Notes under the pieces: model-generated
What the model was told of the DNA's origin: nothing
Database searches by the model: none
The model's input: the letters and a program-made list of their open reading frames with translations, nothing else
NCBI RefSeq assembly: GCF_009363715.1
Contig: NZ_CP045404.1
Coordinates: 2,882,001-2,946,000, forward strand
Source: Roseovarius sp. THAF9
GTDB taxonomy: Bacteria > Pseudomonadota > Alphaproteobacteria > Rhodobacterales > Rhodobacteraceae
Direction: 5' to 3'
Length of the DNA: 64,000 nucleotides
Made by a program: the position numbers and the translations under genes
Shown here: positions 1-8,702 of the stretch, in pieces
How the letters are laid out: each line of letters starts with the position of its first letter
Numbering within the stretch: the first letter of the stretch is position 1

Positions 1-1003
1 ACGGCTGGAGGCATCCGGCCTGTGGCGGGCGTCCCCGGACACGCAGCGCGTTGATGTCTACGTTTCCCTCGGTGACGCCACCCTGACCATTCTCGACCGG
101 CGCGAACAGCCGCTGACCCATTGGTCGCTTGCCGCCATCGCCAGGGCCAATCCGGGCAAGCGCCCGGCGCTCTACCATCCCGACGGCGACGCAGGCGAGA
201 CGCTGGAACTGGGCGACGACGCGTCCGAGGTGATCGATGCCATCGAAAAGCTGCGCACCGCCGTCGACCGGGCCCGCCCGCATCCGGGGCGGCTTCGGCT
301 GGTGATGTTCCTGGGCAGTCTTGCCGCTGTCGCCGCTCTGGCAACCCTGTGGCTGCCAGGGGCGTTGCGCGATCACGCCACCAAGGTCCTGCCAGACGTG
401 AAACGTGACGAAATCGGCCAGGCCCTGCGCCGCCATATCGAGCGGGTCACCGGCCCGGCCTGTGACGGCCCCGACGGGCGCCGCGCCCTGTCGGAACTGG
501 CCAGCCGGCTTCCGGCCAGGGGCGATCCTGGCTCGCTCGACGTGATGCGCGACGGCGTGAAGGGCGCGGTCGCCCTCCCCGGCAAGACCATCCTGCTGGA
601 CCGCGCCTTGGTCGAAGATTTCGAAGAGCCCGACGTGCTGGCCGGCTTCGTCATCGAACAGCGCCTTCGCGCCAGTGTCCAAGACCCGATCGACGCACTT
701 CTGCAATACGCCGGCACCTGGGACAGCATTCGCCTGCTGACCACTGGCGCGTTGTCCGAGGATGTTTTGTCGAACTATGCCCGTCACCTGCTGACGCAAG
801 ACGAAGAGCCGCTACCGGACGAAACGCTGCTGAACGGTTTCGAAAGCTGGTCGGTGCGCTCCACGCCCTATGCCTACGCGCTGGATGTGACCGGCGAGTC
901 CACGCTTGGGCTGATCGAGGCCGACCCCTTCGCGAGCGAAGCGCCACCGCCGATCCTCAGCGATGCGGACTGGCTGCGGCTGCAAGGCATCTGCGGCGGC
1001 TGA
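1..1003 (+). CDS. Uncharacterised membrane protein, 3' part only
   Basis: The reading frame is open from the left edge to a TGA at 1001-1003, giving at least 333 residues, so the true start lies outside the window. One hydrophobic stretch (partial residues about 98-120, around RLVMFLGSLAAVAALATLWL) looks like a single transmembrane helix, with a largely acidic and polar region after it. I recognise no catalytic motif and no family. Codon usage is GC-rich like the neighbours, so it is likely a real gene. It converges on the SPOR-domain gene, 18 bases away. It may belong to an operon whose other members lie to the left. Confidence 0.7.
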   Translation, partial: RLEASGLWRASPDTQRVDVYVSLGDATLTILDRREQPLTHWSLAAIARANPGKRPALYHPDGDAGETLELGDDASEVIDAIEKLRTAVDRARPHPGRLRLVMFLGSLAAVAALATLWLPGALRDHATKVLPDVKRDEIGQALRRHIERVTGPACDGPDGRRALSELASRLPARGDPGSLDVMRDGVKGAVALPGKTILLDRALVEDFEEPDVLAGFVIEQRLRASVQDPIDALLQYAGTWDSIRLLTTGALSEDVLSNYARHLLTQDEEPLPDETLLNGFESWSVRSTPYAYALDVTGESTLGLIEADPFASEAPPPILSDADWLRLQGICGG

Positions 1004-1021
1004 CGCCGCAGATCTGCCCTA

Positions 1022-2485
1022 TCACTTGCGGAAATAGGCGTTGGGATAACCCGCGCGGCGCACGGCCTGCATCCCCGATTGAAGCTGTGATTGCGTTCCG
1101 AACGGACCGACGACAACCGAAGTGTAGGGTTGCCCCTTATGCGTCGTCTTGCCCATCCGCGCGGGAAGCCCGGCATTGGCAAGCCGCTGCGCCGCGCTGC
1201 GGGCCAGCTCCGGCGCACTGAAGATCCCGACCTGCACATAGCGATGGCTGGCAGCCTTGGCCGGTGCCTTGGGCGCAGAGGACCGTGTCGACACCGTTGG
1301 TTTCACGGTCTGCCTGCGGAGGGCGGTCTTGGCGACATTGCGGGTCCGCTTGACGGTGCGGACCTGCCCGTCGCGGCCACGCACGACGGTGATCGGGTCG
1401 GGCACCATCTGGCCCCGTGTGGCGATGATAACGCCCGCCGCTCGCTGCTGTTCGAAGCTGGTATAGGGATACTGCAACCCGGGATAGTTATGCGTCACCT
1501 CGCGCCCCGTGCGCCGGTTGATCAGGCGGCGCGGCACGGTCTTGGTCCAGGCGACATCCATCATCGCCTTGCCGGCAAAAGTCTGGTGCGCGCGTTGCGG
1601 GTTCAAACGGCCGTCTTCCCAGACAGGCTGATAGCCTTCGGGCACGTAAACGCCGCGCGTGCTGTTGACCTGCCGCTCGTAGACATGGCGCGGTGCCACG
1701 CGCACGGGCGGCGACTGCACCTCCCGCGGGGTCACCACTTGCCCGGGCTGTACCACAGAGGCGGGCGCAGGCTGCGTCTGCGCCGCAGGGGTTGCCGTGG
1801 CGACGCGGATGGCAGTGCCGGTGCCGGACCCGCCGGAAATCACGTTGGCATGCGGCGTGGTTTGCGGACCGCACCGCACCGCGAGGCCCGGCCTGCTCTG
1901 GACGTAGCGCTGCGAGACCGCGCTCGCGCCCTGACAGGCAGGCAGGCTCTGCACCGCGCGCCGGGTCTTCGGGGCCGGCTTCGGCGCAGGTTTCGGCGCG
2001 GCCACCGTTCTGGGCGAGACCGTGATGATCTTGGGCGAGGTTGCAGCAGTGCGGGGCGCGGCGGGCTTCGACGCCGGGGCCGGGCGCACGACTTTCTTCG
2101 GCGCAGTCGCCACGCGCCTGGTCGTCGGGGCCGGCTTCGGCGCCGCGGCGGACTGTTGCGGTACGGTAATGACCTCGGGTTGTCGTGCGGCGGTTTGCGC
2201 CGGCGCGGGGCGCGCCGATGCGGTCGCGGTACCAGCACCCAAAGACGGCTTGAATCCGCAGATCACCTTGCGTCCCCGCGTCACACGCGGCACCCAGGTA
2301 ACGTCTCCGTCGATCCCGGCGCGGATGAATACGCATCCCCTGCTGTCGACATATTGGCGTCCGGTGTAACTCGACGGTGGAAACTCCGCCGGAACCCTTG
2401 CACCTGAATCACTCTGCGCCACGGCTCCGCCGTGGACGACAGTTGTGGCGATTGCAGCTATCGCCAGAACACGCGTCAGTTTCAT
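1022..2485 (-). CDS. Secreted SPOR-domain protein
   Basis: 487 residues. The N-terminus (MKLTRVLAIAAIATTVVHGGAVAQ) is a typical signal peptide cut after about residue 22. A short conserved segment with two cysteines follows (GCVFIRAG and ICGF). The middle is a long Ala/Pro/Lys-rich linker. Residues about 413-487 form a SPOR domain (RYVQVGIFS at its start, SVVVGPFG in the middle). SPOR domains bind denuded peptidoglycan glycans, often at the division septum, so a periplasmic cell-wall role is inferred. The start at 2485 was chosen because the signal peptide begins there and a GGGGG-type ribosome site lies just upstream. The longer frame upstream runs into the upp gene and is not signal-like. 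Confidence 0.85.
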   Translation of the reverse strand: MKLTRVLAIAAIATTVVHGGAVAQSDSGARVPAEFPPSSYTGRQYVDSRGCVFIRAGIDGDVTWVPRVTRGRKVICGFKPSLGAGTATASARPAPAQTAARQPEVITVPQQSAAAPKPAPTTRRVATAPKKVVRPAPASKPAAPRTAATSPKIITVSPRTVAAPKPAPKPAPKTRRAVQSLPACQGASAVSQRYVQSRPGLAVRCGPQTTPHANVISGGSGTGTAIRVATATPAAQTQPAPASVVQPGQVVTPREVQSPPVRVAPRHVYERQVNSTRGVYVPEGYQPVWEDGRLNPQRAHQTFAGKAMMDVAWTKTVPRRLINRRTGREVTHNYPGLQYPYTSFEQQRAAGVIIATRGQMVPDPITVVRGRDGQVRTVKRTRNVAKTALRRQTVKPTVSTRSSAPKAPAKAASHRYVQVGIFSAPELARSAAQRLANAGLPARMGKTTHKGQPYTSVVVGPFGTQSQLQSGMQAVRRAGYPNAYFRK

Positions 2486-2549
2486 GTTGCCCCCAAGACA
2501 ATTGGGGAAAGATTGCCTTATTATTTTTGCTGAGTAAACAGCATTTGGC

Positions 2550-3182
2550 CTATTTGGTACCGAACATCCGGTCGCCCGCATCACCTAGGCCAGGCAGGAT
2601 GTATCCGATGTCGTTAAGCCGCTCGTCCAGCGCCGCCGTCACGATCGGCACGTCCGGGTGCGCTTCCTTCATCCGGGCCACGCCTTCGGGCGCGGCCAGC
2701 AAGCACAGGAACCGGATATCGGTCGCGCCCGCCTCTTTCACCATTTCGACCGCAGCCGCCGAGGAGTTGCCTGTGGCCAGCATCGGATCGACGAGGATGG
2801 TCAGCCGTTTGTCCAACTGCTCGGGCACCTTGAAATAATACTTCACTGGCTTCAGCGTCTCTTCATCGCGGTACAGCCCAACGAATCCGACCCGGGCGGA
2901 GGGTATCAGCTCCAGCATCCCGTCGAGCAATCCATTCCCAGCCCGCAGGATCGAGATCAGCGCCAGCTTGCGCCCCGCCAGAACCGGTGCGTCCATCTCC
3001 TGCAACGGTGTCTCGATCGTCTGCGTGGTCATCTTCAACTCATGCGTGACCTCGTAGGCCAGCAATTGGCTGATTTCCCGCAGAAGCTGCCGGAAAACGG
3101 CGGTCGGGGTATGCTTGTCGCGCATGAGTGTCAGCTTGTGCTGCACCAGCGGGTGGGTCACAACGGTCAGGTGCTCTTTCAT
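2550..3182 (-). CDS. upp: Uracil phosphoribosyltransferase
   Basis: 210 residues, the usual length. It converts uracil and PRPP to UMP in pyrimidine salvage in the cytoplasm. The PRPP-binding loop [11 protein letters not shown] lies at residues 130-140, and the C-terminus ends [10 protein letters not shown], the conserved uracil-binding tail of the family. The start MKEHLTVV is preceded by GGAG about six bases upstream. It is the last gene of the cdd-deoA-deoB-upp cluster, 75 bases after deoB. Together these genes recycle cytidine, thymidine and uracil. No attenuator was seen in the short gap before it. Confidence 0.95.
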   Translation of the reverse strand: MKEHLTVVTHPLVQHKLTLMRDKHTPTAVFRQLLREISQLLAYEVTHELKMTTQTIETPLQEMDAPVLAGRKLALISILRAGNGLLDGMLELIPSARVGFVGLYRDEETLKPVKYYFKVPEQLDKRLTILVDPMLATGNSSAAAVEMVKEAGATDIRFLCLLAAPEGVARMKEAHPDVPIVTAALDERLNDIGYILPGLGDAGDRMFGTK

Positions 3183-3257
3183 CTCGGCTCCGTTCGGCAA
3201 GGCAGGCATGGACTGACCCGTTCTTTCCAGAAAAACCCGCGAAGGGCAACGCAGAGC

Positions 3258-4445
3258 TCAAGGAAGGAAGGACCGCCCCGGCCCGCGCTCGGCAAGCCCA
3301 AGATGGGCGGCCACGCTCGCGGCCACATCGACGAAATCCACGATCCCGGCCTCATGCGGTACGACCCCGGCCGCCAGCACCGGCACCCGCTCGCGCGTGT
3401 GGTCGGTGCCGGGCCAGGTGGGGTCGTTGCCATGGTCGGCGGTGATCAGCATCAGGTCCCCGGGCCTCAGACGCGCAAGGCACCGGCCGATGCCGGCATC
3501 GAACCGCTCCAGCGCCTCCGCGTAGCCCTTCACATCCCGCCGGTGCCCGTATTTGCTGTCGAACTCGACGAAATTGGCGAATGTCAGGCTGCCCTCTTCG
3601 GCCCCGGCCACCGCCTGTTCCAGCGCCTCCATCAGTTCCGCATCGCTGCCAGTCACAGCGTCGTCGATCCCCTGCATCGAGAAGATGTCGCCGATCTTGC
3701 CGATCCCGTGTACATTTCGGCCCTCGGCGCGGGCCCAATCGCACAAGGTAGGCGCTGGCGGGGCCATGGCGTAGTCCCTGCGCCTGCCGGTGCGCTCGAA
3801 CCCTTCGGAGGCGGAGCCGACGAAGGGCCGCGCGATCACCCGTCCGACGCCCATCTCGTGCAAGAGCGGTGCGATATTGCGGCAAAGGTCCAGCAACCGA
3901 TCCAGCCCGAACCGCTCTTCGTGGGCGGCCACCTGGAACACGCTGTCGGTCGAGGTATAGCAAATCGGCCAGCCCGTGCGCACGTGCTCTGCACCGAGCG
4001 CCTTCAGGATTTCGGTACCCGAGGCGTGGCAGTTCCCAAGGATCCCATCGACCCCAGCCGCCTGCTGGACCGCCGCCACCAGCGCCTGAGGAAAGGCCGG
4101 CACCGTCTGGGGAAAGACGTGCCAGACAAACGGCACCGGCACCCCGGCCAGCTCCCAATGACCCATCGGCGTATCCTTGCCCGGCGAGATTTCCTGTGCC
4201 GCACCCCAGCACCCTTCGGGCGCCGCGCCAAGCCCCGGCGCCCTTTCACCCGAGGCCAGCGTCACCGCCGCACCAAGCCCCAGCCTGTCAAGATTGGGCA
4301 GGCTCAGCCCTCCGGGCCGCGTCTGCGCGATATGGGCCAGCGTGTTGGCGCCGGTATCAGGAACAGGTCCGTTGAAGAACCTGTCGGCATCCGGCGCGCC
4401 GCCGATGCCCACCGAGTCCATGACCACCAGAAACGCCCGACTCAT
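3258..4445 (-). CDS. deoB: Phosphopentomutase
   Basis: 395 residues, full length. It interconverts (deoxy)ribose 1-phosphate and 5-phosphate, linking nucleoside breakdown to the pentose phosphate pathway. It belongs to the alkaline phosphatase superfamily. Visible features are the N-terminal metal ligand in VVMDSVGIGG (Asp10), the segment GKDTPMGHWE at 89-98 with the regulatory phospho-threonine (Thr92), and the C-terminal metal-binding stretch ADHGNDPTWPGTDHTRE. Its ATG overlaps the deoA stop (ATGA), so the two are translationally coupled. It consumes the deoxyribose 1-phosphate that DeoA makes. Confidence 0.96.
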   Translation of the reverse strand: MSRAFLVVMDSVGIGGAPDADRFFNGPVPDTGANTLAHIAQTRPGGLSLPNLDRLGLGAAVTLASGERAPGLGAAPEGCWGAAQEISPGKDTPMGHWELAGVPVPFVWHVFPQTVPAFPQALVAAVQQAAGVDGILGNCHASGTEILKALGAEHVRTGWPICYTSTDSVFQVAAHEERFGLDRLLDLCRNIAPLLHEMGVGRVIARPFVGSASEGFERTGRRRDYAMAPPAPTLCDWARAEGRNVHGIGKIGDIFSMQGIDDAVTGSDAELMEALEQAVAGAEEGSLTFANFVEFDSKYGHRRDVKGYAEALERFDAGIGRCLARLRPGDLMLITADHGNDPTWPGTDHTRERVPVLAAGVVPHEAGIVDFVDVAASVAAHLGLAERGPGRSFLP

Positions 4446-5749
4446 GGCCCGACATTCTCGATCACCAGGGGTTTTTCGGCAGGGGCCGCCGGACCGATGA
4501 CCATCGCGTCGCGGATGATGGCCTCGGCAGCGTCGGCATGGGCCGCACGGCTGGCGTGAATGCGCAACAGGGGCTGCCCCGCGATCACCTCCGCGCCAAG
4601 GGGCAGGATATCGGACAAGCCCACGGCCGGGTCGATCCGGTCGCTTTCCACCTTCCGCCCGCCGCCCAGCGCGATCACCGCATGGCCCAGCGCCTCGCCG
4701 TCAATCGCGGCGACAAAACCGGGCGCCTGCGCCGGCACCTCGCGGATAATCGTCGCCTCGGGCAAAAACCGCTGCCACGTTTCGACGAACTGCACCGGCC
4801 CGCCCAGCGCACGCAGCATCCTTCCAAAGACCTCTGCCGCCTGCCCGTTCTTCAACACGTTCAGCACCTGGCGCGTGCCGCTTTCCGGGCTGTCGCAAAG
4901 CCCGCCATGATAAAGCGCCTCGCCGCCCAGATAACAGGTCAGCTTCGCCAGCCGTCCCTCGACCGTTCCGGTCAGGACGCGCATCGCCTCGGCCACTTCC
5001 ACGGCATTGCCCGCCGACGAGGCGAGCGGTTGGTTCATATCGGTGATCAACGCGCTGCACCGGCATCCGGCCGCATTCGCCGTCTCCACCAGCGATTCCG
5101 CCAGCGCCCGCGCCGCGCCAATGTCCTTCATGAACGCGCCCGAGCCCTGCTTGACGTCCAGAACCAAGCCTGTCAGCCCCGCCGCCAGCTTCTTGGACAG
5201 GATCGAGGCTGTGATCAGATCGACACTTTCCACCGTTCCCGAGACGTCCCGCACCGCGTAAAGCCTCCGGTCGGCCGGTGCGATCTCGGCGCTGGCGGCG
5301 GCGATCACGACCCCGAGTTCCTCGACAATCCTTTGCAACCGTGCGGTCTCCAACTCGGTCGAAACGCCCGGGATGGCCTCCATCTTGTCCAGCGTGCCCC
5401 CGGTATGGCCCAGGCCGCGCCCCGAGATCATTGGCACGGCTGCGCCGCAGGCCGCCAACGCCGGGGCCAGTACCAGGCTAATGCAATCCCCGATACCGCC
5501 GGTCGAATGCTTGTCGAGAACAGGACGATCAGTGCGCCACTGCAAGATCTGCCCACTGTCGCGCATCGCCAGCGTCAGGGCGCGGCGGCTTTCGGGTGCA
5601 AGCGATTTCAGCAAAACCGCCATGGCAAAAGCCCCGGCCTGCGCGTCACTCACGCCGCCATCGGCCAGCCCCTTCACGAAACCGCCGAGCGACGCGTCGG
5701 ACACCGAGTCGCCATCGCGTATGGCCGCTATGACACCGCGCGTCTCCAA
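4442..5749 (-). CDS. deoA: Thymidine phosphorylase
   Basis: 435 residues. It splits thymidine (or deoxyuridine) with phosphate into base and deoxyribose 1-phosphate. The phosphate-binding KHSTGGIGD is at residues 80-88 and the family signature SGRGLGHTGGTLDK at 109-122. The start is a TTG, three bases after the cdd stop, with AGAGG just upstream; the resulting METRGVIAAIRDG aligns with the expected family N-terminus, so I prefer it to an internal ATG. The 3' end overlaps deoB by four bases. It lies between cdd and deoB, its functional partners. Confidence 0.95.
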   Translation of the reverse strand: METRGVIAAIRDGDSVSDASLGGFVKGLADGGVSDAQAGAFAMAVLLKSLAPESRRALTLAMRDSGQILQWRTDRPVLDKHSTGGIGDCISLVLAPALAACGAAVPMISGRGLGHTGGTLDKMEAIPGVSTELETARLQRIVEELGVVIAAASAEIAPADRRLYAVRDVSGTVESVDLITASILSKKLAAGLTGLVLDVKQGSGAFMKDIGAARALAESLVETANAAGCRCSALITDMNQPLASSAGNAVEVAEAMRVLTGTVEGRLAKLTCYLGGEALYHGGLCDSPESGTRQVLNVLKNGQAAEVFGRMLRALGGPVQFVETWQRFLPEATIIREVPAQAPGFVAAIDGEALGHAVIALGGGRKVESDRIDPAVGLSDILPLGAEVIAGQPLLRIHASRAAHADAAEAIIRDAMVIGPAAPAEKPLVIENVGP

Positions 5750-5752
5750 CTC

Positions 5753-6145
5753 TCAGCCTCTCACCATGTGATGCGTCGCAAAAGCGCCGGGCAATAGCTC
5801 TTTCAGGGTCCGCGTAACCGTCGTGCCGCCCAGCGTGGCCATCGTGACCGGCATATCCCCGCCACCGAATTCCGCCAGTTTCTGCCGGCAGCCGCCGCAG
5901 GGCGTCACCGGCTCCGGGCTGTCGGCAATGACCAGTATTTCTGCAATCTCGGTCTCGCCCGCCGCCACCATCGCGGCGATGGCCCCGGCCTCGGCGCATG
6001 TGCCTTCGGGATAGGCCACGTTCTCCACGTTGCATCCGGCAAATATCCGGCCCGTCTGGGTTTTCAGCGCCGCCCCGACCTTGAAGCCCGAATAGGGCGC
6101 GTAGGCGTTTTCCCGGACGCGCCGCGCCTCTTCCAGCAAACTCAT
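5753..6145 (-). CDS. cdd: Cytidine deaminase
   Basis: 130 residues, the usual length for the small tetrameric zinc enzyme. It deaminates cytidine or deoxycytidine to (deoxy)uridine. The zinc and proton-shuttle motif CAE is at residues 50-52 (Cys50, Glu52) and PCGGC at 82-86 gives the other two zinc cysteines (83 and 86). The start MSLLEEARRV is preceded by GGGAGG; a longer in-frame ATG exists at 6169 but adds residues not typical of the family. It is first in the salvage operon, and the promoter should lie in 6146-6301, shared with divergent maeB. Confidence 0.95.
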   Translation of the reverse strand: MSLLEEARRVRENAYAPYSGFKVGAALKTQTGRIFAGCNVENVAYPEGTCAEAGAIAAMVAAGETEIAEILVIADSPEPVTPCGGCRQKLAEFGGGDMPVTMATLGGTTVTRTLKELLPGAFATHHMVRG

Positions 6146-6264
6146 CCCGCCTCCCGGCTTTCTGCCCATGTCGTCGCCGTTTAAAGATTGCGTCGCCAAG
6201 CTTCGATATGCAAGCTAACTGTGACCCGGTATCATCAGGGCTGGAACATCCGGCGGATACAATA

Positions 6265-6282
6265 TAGTTTAGCCTTAAACTA
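6265..6282. promoter_or_regulatory. Perfect inverted repeat upstream of maeB, possible operator
   Basis: TAGTTTA, four bases, then TAAACTA forms a perfect 7-bp inverted repeat 20 bases before the maeB start, in an AT-rich stretch within the divergent cdd/maeB intergenic region. It lies where a repressor site or leader hairpin would act. No regulator is known to me for this exact sequence; operator function is inference. Confidence 0.35.
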
Positions 6283-6301
6283 ATTTTCTCAGAGGGACCT
6301 C

Positions 6302-8581
6302 ATGGCAGACAACTCGAACGAAACCTTGCGCCAGGCGGCACTGACCTACCACGAGTTCCCCAAGCCCGGTAAACTGGAAATCCGGGCGACGAAACCGCTG
6401 GCGAATGGCCGCGACCTTGCCCGCGCCTACTCGCCCGGCGTGGCCGAAGCCTGCCTTGAAATCAAGGCCAACCCCTCCGATGCCAGCCGCTACACCAGCC
6501 GCGCCAACCAGGTGGCCGTGGTCACCAACGGCACTGCCGTGCTGGGCCTTGGCAATATCGGCGCGCTCGCCGCCAAACCGGTGATGGAAGGCAAGGCGGT
6601 TCTCTTCAAGAAATTCGCCAATATCGACTGTTTCGACTTGGAACTAGACGAGCAGGACCCCGAGCGCCTGGCCGAGATCGTCTGCGCGCTGGAGCCGTCC
6701 TTCGGCGCCATCAACCTCGAGGATATCAAGGCGCCCGACTGTTTCATCGTCGAAAAAATCTGTCGCGAGCACATGAACATCCCCGTTTTCCACGACGACC
6801 AGCATGGCACCGCCATTGTCGTCGGCGCCGCCGCCACGAACGCGCTGCACGTGGCCGGCAAGTCCTTTGAGGATATCAAGATCGTCTCGACCGGGGGCGG
6901 GGCCGCCGGCATCGCCTGCCTCAACCTGCTGCTGAAACTCGGCGTGAAACGTGAAAACATCTGGCTTTGCGACATTCACGGCCTCGTTTACGAAGGCCGT
7001 ACCGAAGACATGAACCCGCAAAAGGCCGCCTTTGCCCAGAAAACCGATCTGCGCACGCTTGGCGATGTGATCGAGGGCGCAGATCTCTTCCTTGGCCTCT
7101 CGGGCGCAGGCGTGCTGCAGCCCGATCATGTCGCCCAAATGTCCAACAGCCCCATCATCCTCGCGCTGGCGAACCCGATGCCGGAAATCATGCCCGACGA
7201 AGTGCGCAAGGTTGCGCCCAATGCGATCATCGCGACGGGCCGAAGCGATTTTCCCAACCAGGTCAACAACGTGCTCTGCTTCCCGTTCATCTTCCGCGGG
7301 GCGCTCGACGTGGGTGCCACGGACATAAACGACGCCATGCAGATCGCCTGCGTCGAGGCCATCGCCGAGCTGGCCCGCGCCACCACCTCGGCCGAGGCTG
7401 CCGCCGCCTACCAGGGCGAGCCGATGAATTTCGGGCCCGACTACCTGATCCCGAAACCTTTCGATCCGCGCCTTTCCAGCGTCGTGCCCACCGCCGTGGC
7501 CAAGGCCGCGATGGACTCGGGCGTGGCCGCGCGGCCCATCGTGGATCTCAACGCCTATTCGGCCAACCTTCAGGCGTCGGTCTTCAAGTCGGCCCTTCTG
7601 ATGCGCCCGGTCTTCGAGGCCGCGGCCACGGCCGCCCGCCGGATCGTTTTTGCAGAGGGCGAGGACGAGCGCGTATTGCGCGCCGCTCAGGCCATTCTCG
7701 AGGAAACGACCGAGCTGCCGATCCTTATTGGCCGCCCCGACGTGATCGCCGCCCGGTGCGAGCGCATTGGTCTGGAGATCCGCCCCGACAAGGATTTCAG
7801 CATCGTGAACCCCGAACGCGACCACCGGTACCGCGACTATTGGGCCACCTATCATGACATCATGAAACGCCGCGGCGTCACGCCCGACCTCGCCAAGGCG
7901 ATCATGCGCACCAACACCACCGCCATCGGCGCGATCATGGTGTACCGCGAAGAGGCGGACTCGCTCATCTGCGGCACGTTCGGCGAATACCGCTGGCACA
8001 TGAACTACGTAAACCAGGTGCTGGGCGACGCCGAGCATCACCCGCACGGCGCCCTTTCGATGATGATCCTCGAGGACGGCCCGCTGTTCATTGCCGACAC
8101 CCATGTGCGCACCCGGCCCACGCCCGAGGAACTGGCAGAAACCGCCATCGGCGCCGCCCGCCACGTCAAGCGGTTCGGCCTCGAGCCCAATGTCGCCTTC
8201 TGCTCGCAGTCGCAATTCGGCAATCAGGGCAGCGATTCCGGCAACCGCCTGCGAGAGGCGCTCAGCATCCTTGACCGGGAGCCGCGCAATTTCTGCTACG
8301 AGGGCGAGATGAACCTTGACGCCGCGCTTGATCCGGACTTGCGCCAGCGGCTCCTGCCCGACAACCGCATGGAAGGGGCAGCCAATGTGCTGCTTTTCTC
8401 CAACGGAGATACCGCATCGGGCGTGCGCAACATCCTGAAAATGAAGTCTGGCGGACTGGAGGTCGGGCCGATCCTGATGGGCATGGGCAACCGGGCGCAT
8501 ATCGTGACCCCCTCGATCACCGCACGCGGATTGCTCAACATGGCGGCCATCGCCGGCACTCCGGTGGCGCACTACGGCTGA
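6302..8581 (+). CDS. maeB: NADP-dependent malic enzyme with phosphotransacetylase-like domain
   Basis: 759 residues, the length of the large hybrid MaeB type. It decarboxylates malate to pyruvate, making NADPH. The N-terminal malic domain carries the RAYSPGVAEAC region and the FHDDQHGTA motif. The dinucleotide-binding STGGGAAGIA lies near residue 200. From about residue 440 to the end is a phosphate acetyl/butyryltransferase-like domain, which in this family senses acetyl-CoA rather than acting as an enzyme. A GAGGGA ribosome site precedes the ATG. It stands before prpE, which fits anaplerosis and gluconeogenesis from organic acids. Confidence 0.95.
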   Translation: MADNSNETLRQAALTYHEFPKPGKLEIRATKPLANGRDLARAYSPGVAEACLEIKANPSDASRYTSRANQVAVVTNGTAVLGLGNIGALAAKPVMEGKAVLFKKFANIDCFDLELDEQDPERLAEIVCALEPSFGAINLEDIKAPDCFIVEKICREHMNIPVFHDDQHGTAIVVGAAATNALHVAGKSFEDIKIVSTGGGAAGIACLNLLLKLGVKRENIWLCDIHGLVYEGRTEDMNPQKAAFAQKTDLRTLGDVIEGADLFLGLSGAGVLQPDHVAQMSNSPIILALANPMPEIMPDEVRKVAPNAIIATGRSDFPNQVNNVLCFPFIFRGALDVGATDINDAMQIACVEAIAELARATTSAEAAAAYQGEPMNFGPDYLIPKPFDPRLSSVVPTAVAKAAMDSGVAARPIVDLNAYSANLQASVFKSALLMRPVFEAAATAARRIVFAEGEDERVLRAAQAILEETTELPILIGRPDVIAARCERIGLEIRPDKDFSIVNPERDHRYRDYWATYHDIMKRRGVTPDLAKAIMRTNTTAIGAIMVYREEADSLICGTFGEYRWHMNYVNQVLGDAEHHPHGALSMMILEDGPLFIADTHVRTRPTPEELAETAIGAARHVKRFGLEPNVAFCSQSQFGNQGSDSGNRLREALSILDREPRNFCYEGEMNLDAALDPDLRQRLLPDNRMEGAANVLLFSNGDTASGVRNILKMKSGGLEVGPILMGMGNRAHIVTPSITARGLLNMAAIAGTPVAHYG

Positions 8582-8702
8582 CGCGTCCGGGATATTCCTC
8601 ACCGCGGCGGCTTGCGGTATTGTGCCACGGGCCGCCCGGACAGTCTTGTCTTGGCGCATTGCCCTGGCGTAAACGAGGCGCGAGGACCGTGGAGGGGATA
8701 CA

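Noticed and set aside
2658..4559. Long plus-strand frame opposite upp and deoB (633 residues)
   Set aside because: Shadow of two well-identified genes; composition is Arg/His/Pro/Gly-rich without domain structure.
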